Shown here piece after piece: positions 51,947-59,885 of a DNA stretch of 64,000 nucleotides. The notes beneath the pieces are model-generated. The model saw only the letters and a program-made list of their open reading frames with translations, was not told the origin of the DNA and did not search any database. Numbering within the stretch: the first letter of the stretch is position 1; each line of letters begins with the position of its first letter. The stretch lies in the NCBI GenBank assembly GCA_049997955.1, contig JAEBDY010000025.1, positions 23,223 to 87,222 of the forward strand. Direction: 5' to 3'. This stretch comes from Umezawaea sp049997955 (lineage in GTDB: Bacteria > Actinomycetota > Actinomycetes > Mycobacteriales > Pseudonocardiaceae). Made by a program: the position numbers and the translations under genes.

Positions 51947-51961
51947 TCGATAGTTTCGAAC
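51947..51961. promoter_or_regulatory. LacI-type operator upstream of lacI
   Basis: TCGATAGTTTCGAAC contains the same GTTTCGAA word as the GH3/ABC divergent promoter. It lies at about -35 relative to the presumed leaderless lacI transcript (TAGACT at 51976-51981), which suggests autoregulation. Confidence 0.55.
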
Positions 51962-51989
51962 GGGCCTTCCGCTGTCGTAGACTGCCGGC

Positions 51990-53036
51990 ATGTCAGCGAA
52001 AGCCGAGCCCTCCGCAGCTAGCGGGCCCGTGTCGGGAAAGATCACCATCGCCGACATCGCCACGGAGGCCGGTGTGTCGGTGCCGACAGTTTCGAAGGTG
52101 ATGAACGGACGCACGGACGTGGCCGCCCACACGCGGGAACGCGTGGAGGCGATCATCCGCAGGCACGGTTACCAGCGCAGGGGCGACGACCGGTCCCGTC
52201 GGTCCACACTGGTCGAGCTGATGTTCCACGAGCTGGAGAGCGCGTGGGCGTTGGAGATCATCCGCGGCGCCGAGCAGGTCGCCCGCGAGCACGGACTGGC
52301 CGTGGTCATGTCCGAGTCGCAGGGCAGGCTCACGCCTGGTCACGGGTGGCTGGAGAGCGTGATCGCGCGCAGGCCGCTCGGCGTGATCGCGGTGTTCTCG
52401 GACCTGAGCGCGACGCAGCTCGCCAAGCTGCGCGCCCGTGACATCCCGGTCGTCGTGGTCGACCCGGTCGGCGAACCCGGCACGGAGACCCCGTCGATCG
52501 GCGCGACCAACTGGAACGGCGGCCTCACCGCCACCCGGCACCTCCTGGAGCTGGGCCACACCCGGATCGCCATGATCGGCGGCCCGGAACGCGTGCTGTG
52601 CAGCCGGGCCAGGGTGGACGGTTACCGCGCCGCGCTGGAGACCGCAGGCCTGACCGTGGACCCGGACCTGGTGCGCTACGGCGACTTCCACGTCGAGTCG
52701 GGCTTCAAGCAGGCCACCGTGCTGCTGTCCCGCCCGGACCGTCCTACCGCGATCTTCGCGGGCAGCGACCTGCAGGCGCTCGGCGTGTACGAGGCGGCCC
52801 GCGCGGCTGGTCTGCGCGTGCCGCAGGACCTGAGCGTGGTCGGCTTCGACGACCTGCCGCTGGCGGAGTGGGTCGGTCCGCCGCTGACGACCGTGCGGCA
52901 GCCTTTGCAGGACATGGCAGCGGCGGGCACGAGGCTGGCGATCACGCTGGCGCGCGGCGAGAAGCCGGAGCACCGGCGGATCGAGCTGGCCACGACGTTG
53001 GTCGTGCGGCACAGCACCGCTCCTCCAGCACCCTGA
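51990..53036 (+). CDS. LacI family transcriptional regulator
   Basis: This 348-residue regulator has the N-terminal LacI HTH and hinge (ITIADIATEAGVSVPTVSKVMNG, about residues 18-40) and a periplasmic-binding-protein-like effector domain (LVELMFHELESAWALEIIRGAE, AIFAGSDLQALGVYEAARAAG, LSVVGFDDLPLAEWVGPPLTTV). It most likely represses the adjacent GH3 and ABC importer genes through GTTTCGAA sites and is relieved by a beta-glucoside. The ATG at 51990 lies 8 bases after TAGACT, consistent with a leaderless mRNA. Confidence 0.94.
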   Translation: MSAKAEPSAASGPVSGKITIADIATEAGVSVPTVSKVMNGRTDVAAHTRERVEAIIRRHGYQRRGDDRSRRSTLVELMFHELESAWALEIIRGAEQVAREHGLAVVMSESQGRLTPGHGWLESVIARRPLGVIAVFSDLSATQLAKLRARDIPVVVVDPVGEPGTETPSIGATNWNGGLTATRHLLELGHTRIAMIGGPERVLCSRARVDGYRAALETAGLTVDPDLVRYGDFHVESGFKQATVLLSRPDRPTAIFAGSDLQALGVYEAARAAGLRVPQDLSVVGFDDLPLAEWVGPPLTTVRQPLQDMAAAGTRLAITLARGEKPEHRRIELATTLVVRHSTAPPAP

Positions 53037-53038
53037 CC

Positions 53039-53072
53039 ATTTCGTCCCGTACTGGATAGTATGGGACGAAAT
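53039..53072. promoter_or_regulatory. 34-bp near-perfect palindrome before the NmrA-like gene
   Basis: The 15-bp arms ATTTCGTCCCGTACT and AGTATGGGACGAAAT match at 14 of 15 positions around a GGAT centre. The right arm includes TAGTAT, a possible -10. The size and symmetry suggest an operator for a dimeric repressor (TetR or HxlR class). It begins three bases after the lacI stop. Confidence 0.7.
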
Positions 53073-53093
53073 GATCCGGCCTTGGAGGCAGTT

Positions 53094-53963
53094 TTGGGCA
53101 AGACCGTCGTGGTCGTCGGGGCTACCGGCAAGCAGGGCGGTGCGACCGCGGCCCACCTCCTGGCAGCCGGGTGGCACGTCCGCGCCCTGACCAGGAACAC
53201 GGCGAGCCCGGCCGCGCGAGCGCTGGCGACGGCGGGCGCCGAGGTCGTCTTCGCCGACCTGGACGACCCGTTCACGGTGAGCCAGGCCGTGGTCGGCGCG
53301 CACGGCGTGTTCAGCGTCCAGCCCGCTCCGCACGACCCCGGCGCACCGATGGGGTACGACGTGGCGACCGAGGCCCGGTGGGGCCGGACCGTCGCCGACG
53401 CGGCCAAGGCCGCGGGCGTGGAACACCTGGTCTACGCGTCGCTCGTGGAGGCGTCGGAACGCACGGGCGTGCCGTCGTTCGACAGCAAGTGGGAGGTCGA
53501 ACGGCACCTCGCGGCCATCGGCGTGCCCACGACCGTGCTGCGCCCGGCGACGTTCATGGACGGCCTCGTCGTCTCGAAGGACGTGCTGGACGGCTCGTTC
53601 ACGCACCTGCTCGAACCGGACACGAAGTACCAGCTGATCGGTGTCGACGACATCGGCGCGTTCGCCGCGCTCGTGTTCGCCGACCCCGCGACCTACGTGG
53701 GCCGCTCCCTGACGATCGCGGGCGACGAGCGCTCACCGCGGGAACTCGCCACGGTCCTCGGGCGCGCGCTCGGCCACCCCGTCGCGTACCACCAGATCCC
53801 GCTGGACCTCCTCAGGCAGCACGACCCCGGCCTCGCGGACGTGTTCGACTCGTCCACGGCGGATCGGGCCGACGTCCCGGCGCTGCGGGGGCTGCACCCC
53901 GGGCTGATGACGTTCGAGGCGTGGTTCGCCCGACACGGCCGGGCACAACTCGCCGCGCTCTAG
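53094..53963 (+). CDS. NmrA-like NAD(P)-binding protein
   Basis: This is a 289-residue atypical short-chain dehydrogenase of the NmrA/HSCARG type. The glycine-rich dinucleotide motif VVVVGATGKQGGATAAHLL is at the N-terminus, followed by GAHGVFSVQPAP, VEHLVYASLVEA and LRPATFMDGLV. Such proteins are redox sensors or NADPH-dependent reductases. The TTG at 53094 is chosen because GGAGG lies five bases upstream. The in-frame ATG at 53061 lies inside the 34-bp palindrome and has no ribosome binding site. The stop overlaps that of the convergent DUF3626 remnant. Confidence 0.85.
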   Translation: MGKTVVVVGATGKQGGATAAHLLAAGWHVRALTRNTASPAARALATAGAEVVFADLDDPFTVSQAVVGAHGVFSVQPAPHDPGAPMGYDVATEARWGRTVADAAKAAGVEHLVYASLVEASERTGVPSFDSKWEVERHLAAIGVPTTVLRPATFMDGLVVSKDVLDGSFTHLLEPDTKYQLIGVDDIGAFAALVFADPATYVGRSLTIAGDERSPRELATVLGRALGHPVAYHQIPLDLLRQHDPGLADVFDSSTADRADVPALRGLHPGLMTFEAWFARHGRAQLAAL

Positions 53964-54240
53964 CCGAACCCGGCCACGTGGTGCCACAGCATCTCGACCA
54001 GCCGCGGGTGCTCGTTCCCGCGGGCCTCGCCGAAGTCCACTGGCTCGAACGCGCTGTCCGGGTAGCAGGACGTCGTGCGCGCCACCGTTGCTCGTGCCGG
54101 TCTCGAACCGCGACCGGTAAACACCAGCGCGGCGAGCGCGATCGGGGTGGAAGTGCAGGTCGACGCGCAGTTCCGGATCCATCGGGGGCCCGCTGGGCAG
54201 CGCCGCCACGTGCTCGACCACGTTCGCACCGATGATTATC
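53960..54240 (-). pseudogene. DUF3626 remnant, frameshifted and internally deleted
   Basis: On the minus strand one frame reads VDLHFHPDR and GVYRSRFETGTSNGG, typical of the middle of DUF3626 proteins. A second frame then reads SCYPDSAFEPVDFG, which in intact members lies about 60-100 residues further on. The two frames meet near 54075-54090, so the intervening part is missing and the frame is broken. Intact family members are about 280-320 residues, so most of the gene is gone. The surviving end has a stop overlapping the NmrA-like stop. Assignment rests on motif memory. Confidence 0.6.
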
Positions 54241-54282
54241 CCCCTGTCCAGGGGTCTACCCCTGTGACGAGAGGAGTTTCCC

Positions 54283-54993
54283 ATGAGCCTGCCCGAGGTC
54301 GTGTCCCGTTCGGAGTGGTTGGAAGCCCGCAAGGCCCTGCTGGTCAAGGAGAAGGCCGCCACGCGAGCCCGTGACGCGCTGAACACCGAACGCCGTGAGC
54401 TGCCGATGGTGTTGGTCGACAAGGACTACGTGTTCGACGGGCCGTCCGGCGAGGTGCGGCTGCTCGACATGTTCGAAGGCCGCCGACAACTGGTCCTCGG
54501 CCACTTCATGTTCGACCCCGAGTGGGACGAAGGCTGTTCGTCGTGCTCGGCGGGGGCGGACGAGGTGTCCGACGGGCTGGTGCGCCACCTGGCCGTTCGG
54601 GACACGTCGATGGCGTTCGTGTCACGGGCGCCGTTGGAGAAGATCGAGGCTTACAAGGCGAAGAAGGGGTGGGCGTTCCCCTGGTACTCGTCGTTCGGCA
54701 GCGACTTCAACTACGACTTCCACGTGACGCTGGACCCGGCCGTTGCGCCCGCCTTGTACAACTACAGTCCGGTCGAGGATGCCACGCCCGGCGAAGTGCC
54801 CGGTCAGAGTTTCTTCCTGCGGGACGGGGATCGGGTTTTCCACACGTATTCGACGTTCGCTCGCGGCACCGAGGCCACGGGTGGGTCTTACTACTACCTC
54901 GATCTGACGGCTTTGGGGCGGCAGGAGGAGTGGGAGTTGCCGAAGGGGCGCAGTGACGACGCCCGGGGGGCCACGCCGAACTTCGAGAGGTGA
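54283..54993 (+). CDS. DUF899 family thioredoxin-like protein
   Basis: This 236-residue protein matches DUF899: SRSEWLEARKALLVKEKAATRARDAL at the start, then DKDYVFDGPSG, the GHFMFDPEWDEGCSSCSAGAD block with a Cys-x2-Cys, WAFPWYSSFGSDFNYDF and the late GGSYYYLDLTALGRQE. The fold is thioredoxin-like, but the Cys pair is CSSC and a redox role is unproven. The ATG follows GAGAGGAG. A strong terminator follows. Confidence 0.9.
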   Translation: MSLPEVVSRSEWLEARKALLVKEKAATRARDALNTERRELPMVLVDKDYVFDGPSGEVRLLDMFEGRRQLVLGHFMFDPEWDEGCSSCSAGADEVSDGLVRHLAVRDTSMAFVSRAPLEKIEAYKAKKGWAFPWYSSFGSDFNYDFHVTLDPAVAPALYNYSPVEDATPGEVPGQSFFLRDGDRVFHTYSTFARGTEATGGSYYYLDLTALGRQEEWELPKGRSDDARGATPNFER

Positions 54994-55008
54994 GGGTGGG
55001 GTCCGAGC

Positions 55009-55051
55009 ACGATCCCCGCCGAGCGGGTCCACCCCGCTCAGCGGGGATCGT
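55009..55051. terminator. Terminator between the DUF899 and SDR genes
   Basis: ACGATCCCCGC pairs with GCGGGGATCGT, and after one mismatch GAGCGGG pairs with CCCGCTC, giving an 18-bp stem between convergent genes. Confidence 0.8.
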
Positions 55052-55116
55052 CCACCACCTGCTCACCGCACTGCCGAGATCCGGTGGGCGGACGCCACCG
55101 GATCGCAGCGCCCGGT

Positions 55117-55974
55117 TCAGGCGCCGGTCTCGGTGAGGGTGGCGGTCGCCCGCCACAGCTCCTCAGCCACGGTCGGGTCCAGCCCGGCCCGACTGGGCTT
55201 GCGGATCATCGGGTGTCCCGTGAAGCTGAACAAACCGTCCGGGCCGACGTACGCGTTGCCGGGGACGTCCTGCGTGGCCGCGTACAGGAGCGGCAGCGCT
55301 CCGTGCTCGACGTCCTGGACCAGGAACGGGAGCCGGTTGACGATGCCCAGTTTCGAGTGCGTGACGAGTCCGGTCCGCGCGACGCCGGGGTGAGCGATGA
55401 CCGAGCGGACGTGGCTGCCCGCGGCGGTCAGGCGGCGCTGCAGTTCCAGCGAGAACAGCACGACGGCGAGCTTGGACGACTCGTAGACGGCCAGCCCGTT
55501 GTACTTGCGGTCGCGCCAGTCGAGGTCGTCGAGGTTCAGCTTGCCGAACCGGTGCAGCTGGCTGGACACCGTCACCACGCGGTCGGTCAGCCGGGGCAGC
55601 AGCAGGTTGGTGAGCACGAACGGTCCGAAGTAGTTCGTCGCGGTCTGCACGTCCAAGCCCTGCGCGGTGCGCGCCGCCGGGATGTCCATCACCCCGGCGT
55701 TGTTGACCAGGACGTCGACGTCACCGGTGTAGGACCGCGCGAAGGCGCGCACCGAGTCCAGATCTGCGACGTCGAGGTGCCGGACGTCGAAGTCCCCGCG
55801 CACGTCGGCCACGGAACGGCTCGCCTTGTCGACGTCGCGCACGGCCAGCACCACGTGGGCGCCCACCCGTGCGAGTTCGCGGGCGGTCACCAGTCCGATG
55901 CCCCCACCGGCACCGGTGATCAGCACCGTCTTGCCGGTCATGTCCGGCAGCTGGTCCGCGGTCCACTTGGCCAT
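55117..55974 (-). CDS. Short-chain dehydrogenase/reductase
   Basis: This 285-residue SDR resembles retinol-dehydrogenase/WWOX-like members. The NAD(P) motif TGxxxGIG appears as LITGAGGGIGLV (near residue 19), with NNAG in VLVNNAGVMDIP and the catalytic Ser and Tyr-x3-Lys in VTVSSQLHRF and YESSKLAVVLFS. The Tyr is in the usual position. The ATG at 55974 follows AGGAGGAA. It is divergent from an XRE regulator of the type that often controls a neighbouring oxidoreductase. The substrate is unknown. Confidence 0.92.
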   Translation of the reverse strand: MAKWTADQLPDMTGKTVLITGAGGGIGLVTARELARVGAHVVLAVRDVDKASRSVADVRGDFDVRHLDVADLDSVRAFARSYTGDVDVLVNNAGVMDIPAARTAQGLDVQTATNYFGPFVLTNLLLPRLTDRVVTVSSQLHRFGKLNLDDLDWRDRKYNGLAVYESSKLAVVLFSLELQRRLTAAGSHVRSVIAHPGVARTGLVTHSKLGIVNRLPFLVQDVEHGALPLLYAATQDVPGNAYVGPDGLFSFTGHPMIRKPSRAGLDPTVAEELWRATATLTETGA

Positions 55975-56143
55975 GGGAGTTCCTCCTGGTGTGGGTGTGC
56001 TCGATCCCTGACGCCATCCAGTAGAAGCGCCCCGTGCCGGCGGATGAAGGGCCTGCTCAACCACTGAACGGCAGGGCGTGGCCAACCGAGCCCGGCTACC
56101 GGACGATGGGGGTGAGGCACACGACGTTCGAGGTGGGAGCCCG

Positions 56144-57001
56144 ATGATGGACACGACACTGGACCGCGACGGCCTGGCCGCCTTCCTACGCGGTCGTCGG
56201 CAGCTCCTGCAACCCGAGGACGTCGGGTTGCGCCGCGGCGCCCGCCGTCGCACGAACGGGCTGCGCCGCGAGGAGGTCGCCGAGCTGTGCGACATGTCCG
56301 CCGACTACCTGGCCCGGCTGGAACGCGGCAGTGGGTCCCAGCCGTCCCAGCAGATGGCCGCGGCCATCGCCAGGGGTCTGCGCCTGACCCCGGACGAGCG
56401 CGACCACCTGTTCCTGCTGTGCGGGCACCGCCGCCAACCGCGCCACCTGCGCGACGCCCACATCAGTCCGGGGTTGATGCGCGTCATGGACCGGCTCCAG
56501 GACACCCCGGCCCAGATCATCGGTCCGATCGGCGACACGCTCCAGCAGACGCCACCCGCCGTGGCCCTGCTCGGCGACGACTCGCGTCACACCGGCTTGG
56601 CCCGCAGCGCCATCTACCGGTGGTTCACCGACCCCACCGCCCGCGATCGCTACCTGCCGGACGACCACCACCTGCACAGCCGCGTCTACGTCGCCACCCT
56701 GCGCACCAGCGCCACCGCGCAGGGTCCCGGATCACCGGCCGTCTCGCTCGTGGCCGACCTGCGACGCGACAGCGAGGAGTTCGCCGAGCTGTGGGACCGC
56801 CAGGAGGTGGGGCTGCGGTGGAGCAACGCCAAGCGCTTCGTCCACCCCGAGGTCGGACGCGTCGACCTGCACTGCCAGACACTGCTCGACCCCGACCAGG
56901 GGCAGGCACTGCTCATCTTCACCGCCACACCCGGCACCGAGAGCCACGACAAGCTCGCGCTGCTCGCCGTGCTCGGTGCCGATACGTTCACCGGCTCCTG
57001 A
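56144..57001 (+). CDS. XRE family regulator with MmyB-like ligand-binding domain
   Basis: This 285-residue regulator has an HTH (GLRREEVAELCDMSADYLARLERG, about residues 40-63) and the C-terminal MmyB-like domain (IYRWFTDPTARDRY, GRVDLHCQTLLDPDQGQALLIFTATPGT), which in relatives binds a fatty-acid-like ligand. It probably represses the divergent SDR gene. The ATG at 56144 is chosen over an upstream in-frame GTG because GGTGGGAG lies in the right place. No obvious palindrome is present in the 169-base gap. Confidence 0.92.
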   Translation: MMDTTLDRDGLAAFLRGRRQLLQPEDVGLRRGARRRTNGLRREEVAELCDMSADYLARLERGSGSQPSQQMAAAIARGLRLTPDERDHLFLLCGHRRQPRHLRDAHISPGLMRVMDRLQDTPAQIIGPIGDTLQQTPPAVALLGDDSRHTGLARSAIYRWFTDPTARDRYLPDDHHLHSRVYVATLRTSATAQGPGSPAVSLVADLRRDSEEFAELWDRQEVGLRWSNAKRFVHPEVGRVDLHCQTLLDPDQGQALLIFTATPGTESHDKLALLAVLGADTFTGS

Positions 57002-57249
57002 CGTCTCGACGATGCCCGACACCGGCTACGACGGGCCGAACTACCCCGGTGCGCACGATCCTTCGAATCCGCTGATAGGCCGATCAGCGCACGACGAGTC
57101 TTTCCGAGCAACCGTGCGTCGCGTTGTGCGATCAACCGTTGCCGATCACGTGGTCCGGCGGTTCTCCCGGTTCGGCAGGACCGAGGCGGCACCGACGATG
57201 TCGCCCGACCGCCACGGACACCCGCGATGGTGGCGCAAGGCCTCGTCGG

Positions 57250-57714
57250 TCAGTCGGTCAGCGCTGCCAGGCGGTCCAGCAGTGCTGCTTGAGCCTTCAC
57301 GATCTTGGTCTTTGCCTGCTCGATGGTGAACCACTCGACCCGGTCCACCTCTGGGAACTCCTTGAGCTTTCCCGATTTTGGCGGCCATTCCAGCTCGAAC
57401 GTCCCCGGCACCACGTCGGCCGGGTCGAGGTCGCCCCTGAGCGCCCAAGCCGTGATGACCTTGCCGCCGGACTGCTTGACCTCGCCCAGTTCCACGAGGT
57501 CGCCCGGTGGTACCGGTAGGCCCAACTCCTCCTGGAATTCGCGCCTTGCCGCTGCTTCCGGGGTTTCGTCGTCCTGGTACTCGCCCTTCGGCACGGACCA
57601 CGCGTGCTCGTCCTTCCGGGCCCAGAAGGGGCCGCCCATGTGGCCCAGCAGCACCTCCGTGGTGTCCGCCGCCCCTCGGTACAAGAGGATTCCCGCGCTG
57701 CGCTTTTCCGGCAT
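57250..57714 (-). CDS. NUDIX hydrolase
   Basis: This 154-residue pyrophosphohydrolase has a full NUDIX box (G-x5-E-x7-REFQEELG, at about residues 44-66). The start MPEKRSAGILLYRG and the WSVPKGEY segment resemble the AP4A/ADP-ribose subfamily. Substrate specificity is unknown. The ATG at 57714 is clear. It is divergent from ahcY. Confidence 0.92.
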   Translation of the reverse strand: MPEKRSAGILLYRGAADTTEVLLGHMGGPFWARKDEHAWSVPKGEYQDDETPEAAARREFQEELGLPVPPGDLVELGEVKQSGGKVITAWALRGDLDPADVVPGTFELEWPPKSGKLKEFPEVDRVEWFTIEQAKTKIVKAQAALLDRLAALTD

Positions 57715-57740
57715 GTTCCGATTGTGCCAAGCGGGTCACG

Positions 57741-57770
57741 TTGACAACGCGCGGGCGGGATTGCCATGCT
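57741..57770 (+). promoter_or_regulatory. Promoter of the SAH riboswitch-ahcY unit
   Basis: TTGACA (57741-57746) is followed after 18 bases by CATGCT (57765-57770). The predicted start near 57777 coincides with the first base of the riboswitch. Confidence 0.55.
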
Positions 57771-57777
57771 GGAACGG

Positions 57778-57846
57778 AGTCGAGAGGCGCTGCGACGGGC
57801 ACTGGCCCGCCACGCTCGGCTCGCGACTCCAACCCAAGGGCGCCTC
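57778..57846 (+). ncRNA. SAH riboswitch upstream of ahcY
   Basis: The segment CGAGAGGCGCTGCGACGGGC, then GCCCGCCACGCTCGG and finally CCAAGGGCGCCTC, follows the S-adenosylhomocysteine riboswitch consensus. P1, P2 and the pseudoknot partners (GGCGC with GGCGCC) are in the expected order. SAH riboswitches turn on expression when SAH accumulates. This one sits directly before the SAH hydrolase gene, about 24 bases ahead of its TTG start. Confidence 0.9.
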
Positions 57847-57869
57847 CTGGCACAGGAGGTTGGTGGGTT

Positions 57870-59330
57870 TTGAGTTCCAAGCTGAAGAAGGTCAACGGGA
57901 TCGAGTTCGCGGTCGCGGACCTGTCGCTGGCGGAGTCCGGTCGGCACCAGATGCGACTCGCCGAGCAGGAAATGCCTGGTCTGATGGCCACCCGTCGCGA
58001 GTTCGCCGCGTCGCAGCCGCTCAAGGGCGCGCGGGTCGCGGGGTCGCTGCACATGACGGTGCAGACGGCGGTGTTGATCGAGACGCTGGTGGCGCTCGGC
58101 GCGGACGTGCGCTGGGTGTCGTGCAACGTGTTCTCCACGCAGGACGAGGCCGCGGCGGCCGTGGTGGTGGGCCCGAACGGGACGCCCGAGGAGCCGACCG
58201 GCACGCCGGTGTTCGCCTGGAAGGGTGAAACGCTGGAGGACTACTGGTGGTGCACGGACCAGCTGTTCCAGTTCGCGGACGGGCAGGGTCCGAACATGGT
58301 CGTCGACGACGGCGGCGACGCGACGATGCTGGTGCACAAGGGAGTCGAGTTCGAGGCCGCGGGCGCGGTGCCCGCGCCGACCGACGACGACCCCGAGGAG
58401 TTCCGGATCGTCCTCGCCACGCTGGCGAAGTCGCTGACCGAGGACTCGGGTCGGTTCACCCGGATCGCGGCCGCGATCAAGGGCGTCACCGAGGAGACCA
58501 CGAACGGCGTCAAGCGGCTCTACAAGCTGGCCGCCGACGGGGCGCTGCTGTTCCCGGCGATCAACGTCAACGACTCCGTCACGAAGTCCAAGTTCGACAA
58601 CAAGTACGGCATCCGGCACTCCCTTGTGGACGGTCTGAACCGCGGCACCGACGTGATGATCGCGGGCAAGCTGGCCGTGATCTGCGGGTACGGCGACGTC
58701 GGCAAGGGCGCGGCGGAATCGTTGCGGGGCCAGGGCGCGCGGGTCGTCGTGACCGAGATCGACCCGATCTGCGCGTTGCAGGCGTCGATGGAGGGTCTCG
58801 ACGTCGTGGCGCTGGAGGACGTCGTCCACCGCGGCGACATCTTCATCACCACGACCGGCAACCTCGACATCATCATGGCCGCCGACATGGCCAAGATGAA
58901 GCACAACGCCATCGTCGGCAACGTCGGCCACTTCGACAACGAGATCGACATGGCCGGGCTCGCGAAGGTCCCCGGCATCGAGAAGGTCGAGATCAAGCCG
59001 CAGGTCCACGAGTGGCGGTTCCCGGACGGGCACTCGGTCATCGTGCTGTCCGAGGGCAGGCTGATGAACCTGGGCAACGCCACCGGGCACCCCAGCTTCG
59101 TCATGTCGAACTCGTTCACCAACCAGACGATGGCGCAGATCGAGCTGTTCACGAAGCAGGACGAGTACGACCGGCAGGTCTACGTGCTGCCCAAGCACCT
59201 GGACGAGAAGGTCGCCCGCCTGCACCTGGACGCGCTCGGCGTGAAGCTGACGACGCTCACGCCCAAGCAGGCCGAGTACATCGGCGTCGACGTCGAGGGT
59301 CCGTTCAAGACGGACCAGTACCGCTACTAG
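57870..59330 (+). CDS. ahcY: S-adenosylhomocysteine hydrolase
   Basis: This is a 486-residue NAD-dependent enzyme that cleaves SAH to adenosine and homocysteine, keeping the methylation cycle running. Family motifs are abundant: HMTVQTAVLIETL, VRWVSCNVFSTQDEAAAAV, the NAD motif VICGYGDVGKG, GHFDNEID and the C-terminal KLTTLTPKQAEYIGV with conserved Lys/Tyr ending in YRY. Long N-terminal insertions of actinobacterial members are present. The start is TTG at 57870 behind AGGAGG, though spacing is 10-11 bases; a longer frame upstream would read through the riboswitch and is rejected. A terminator hairpin follows. Confidence 0.97.
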   Translation: MSSKLKKVNGIEFAVADLSLAESGRHQMRLAEQEMPGLMATRREFAASQPLKGARVAGSLHMTVQTAVLIETLVALGADVRWVSCNVFSTQDEAAAAVVVGPNGTPEEPTGTPVFAWKGETLEDYWWCTDQLFQFADGQGPNMVVDDGGDATMLVHKGVEFEAAGAVPAPTDDDPEEFRIVLATLAKSLTEDSGRFTRIAAAIKGVTEETTNGVKRLYKLAADGALLFPAINVNDSVTKSKFDNKYGIRHSLVDGLNRGTDVMIAGKLAVICGYGDVGKGAAESLRGQGARVVVTEIDPICALQASMEGLDVVALEDVVHRGDIFITTTGNLDIIMAADMAKMKHNAIVGNVGHFDNEIDMAGLAKVPGIEKVEIKPQVHEWRFPDGHSVIVLSEGRLMNLGNATGHPSFVMSNSFTNQTMAQIELFTKQDEYDRQVYVLPKHLDEKVARLHLDALGVKLTTLTPKQAEYIGVDVEGPFKTDQYRY

Positions 59331-59345
59331 GGATCCGCACGGGTC

Positions 59346-59377
59346 GAGCGCGTCGCACCGGTCGGTGCGGCGCGCTC
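59346..59377. terminator. Terminator after ahcY
   Basis: GAGCGCG pairs with CGCGCTC and CGCACC with GGTGCG around a four-base loop, 15 bases after the ahcY stop and just before the stop of the convergent SRPBCC gene. Confidence 0.75.
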
Positions 59378-59387
59378 CATCCGGTGG

Positions 59388-59885
59388 TCAGGACTGCGGG
59401 GCGGCCGTGCCCGCCAAGGACTTCCCGGTCTCCAGCAGCGACTTGAGGTCGCTGATGATGTACGACCAGCCGCCGCCCGCGCCGGGGACGTTGCCCGCGA
59501 CCTGTTCCGCGGTCACGGGGGCGCCGCCGACCTCGTGGGTCACGGTGAGGCGGACCGAGCCGTACTCCTCGACGATCTCCCAGGTGAGCTTGGTGTGGCC
59601 CTCGGCGATCAGCTCGGGTGAGAAGTTCGCGCGCCACGTCTGCACCAGCTTGCGCGGCGGGTCGGACTCGACCACCTCGCCTTGGATGATCACCGCGGGG
59701 GCGCCGTGCTCGAGCATGGCCTCGCTGGCCGCGACGCTGTAGGCGCCGCCGGGCCGCAGGTCGTAGGTGCTCGGGCACTCGTAGCCGTACTTGTCGTTCC
59801 AGTCAGTGCTGGTGATCGCGTCCCACACCGCCTGCGGCGTCGCCTTGATCCACACCCTGTTCACCTGCACGGTGTTCGCGCTCAT
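59388..59885 (-). CDS. SRPBCC/AHSA1 family protein
   Basis: This 165-residue protein has the AHA1-type START fold: VNRVWIKATPQAVWDAITSTDWNDKYGY at the N-terminus, VIIQGEVVESDPPRKLVQTW and LTWEIVEEYGSVRLTVTHE in the core, and GWSYIISDLKSLLETGKSL at the C-terminal helix. It is translated behind, and overlapped for 83 bases by, an ArsR gene in another frame. This ArsR-SRPBCC pairing is a recurrent actinobacterial module without a firm function, perhaps ligand-responsive. Confidence 0.9.
   Translation of the reverse strand: MSANTVQVNRVWIKATPQAVWDAITSTDWNDKYGYECPSTYDLRPGGAYSVAASEAMLEHGAPAVIIQGEVVESDPPRKLVQTWRANFSPELIAEGHTKLTWEIVEEYGSVRLTVTHEVGGAPVTAEQVAGNVPGAGGGWSYIISDLKSLLETGKSLAGTAAPQS

Noticed and set aside
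53061..53093. ATG start for the NmrA-like gene at 53061
   Set aside because: It lies inside the palindrome and lacks a ribosome binding site, while TTG at 53094 has GGAGG and starts at the dinucleotide motif.
57002..57249. Possible small gene between the XRE regulator and NUDIX genes
   Set aside because: Open frames on both strands are short, lack ribosome binding sites and have shadow-like composition.
57507..57869. Upstream extension of the ahcY frame
   Set aside because: The reading runs through the promoter and the SAH riboswitch and has no resemblance to the enzyme.
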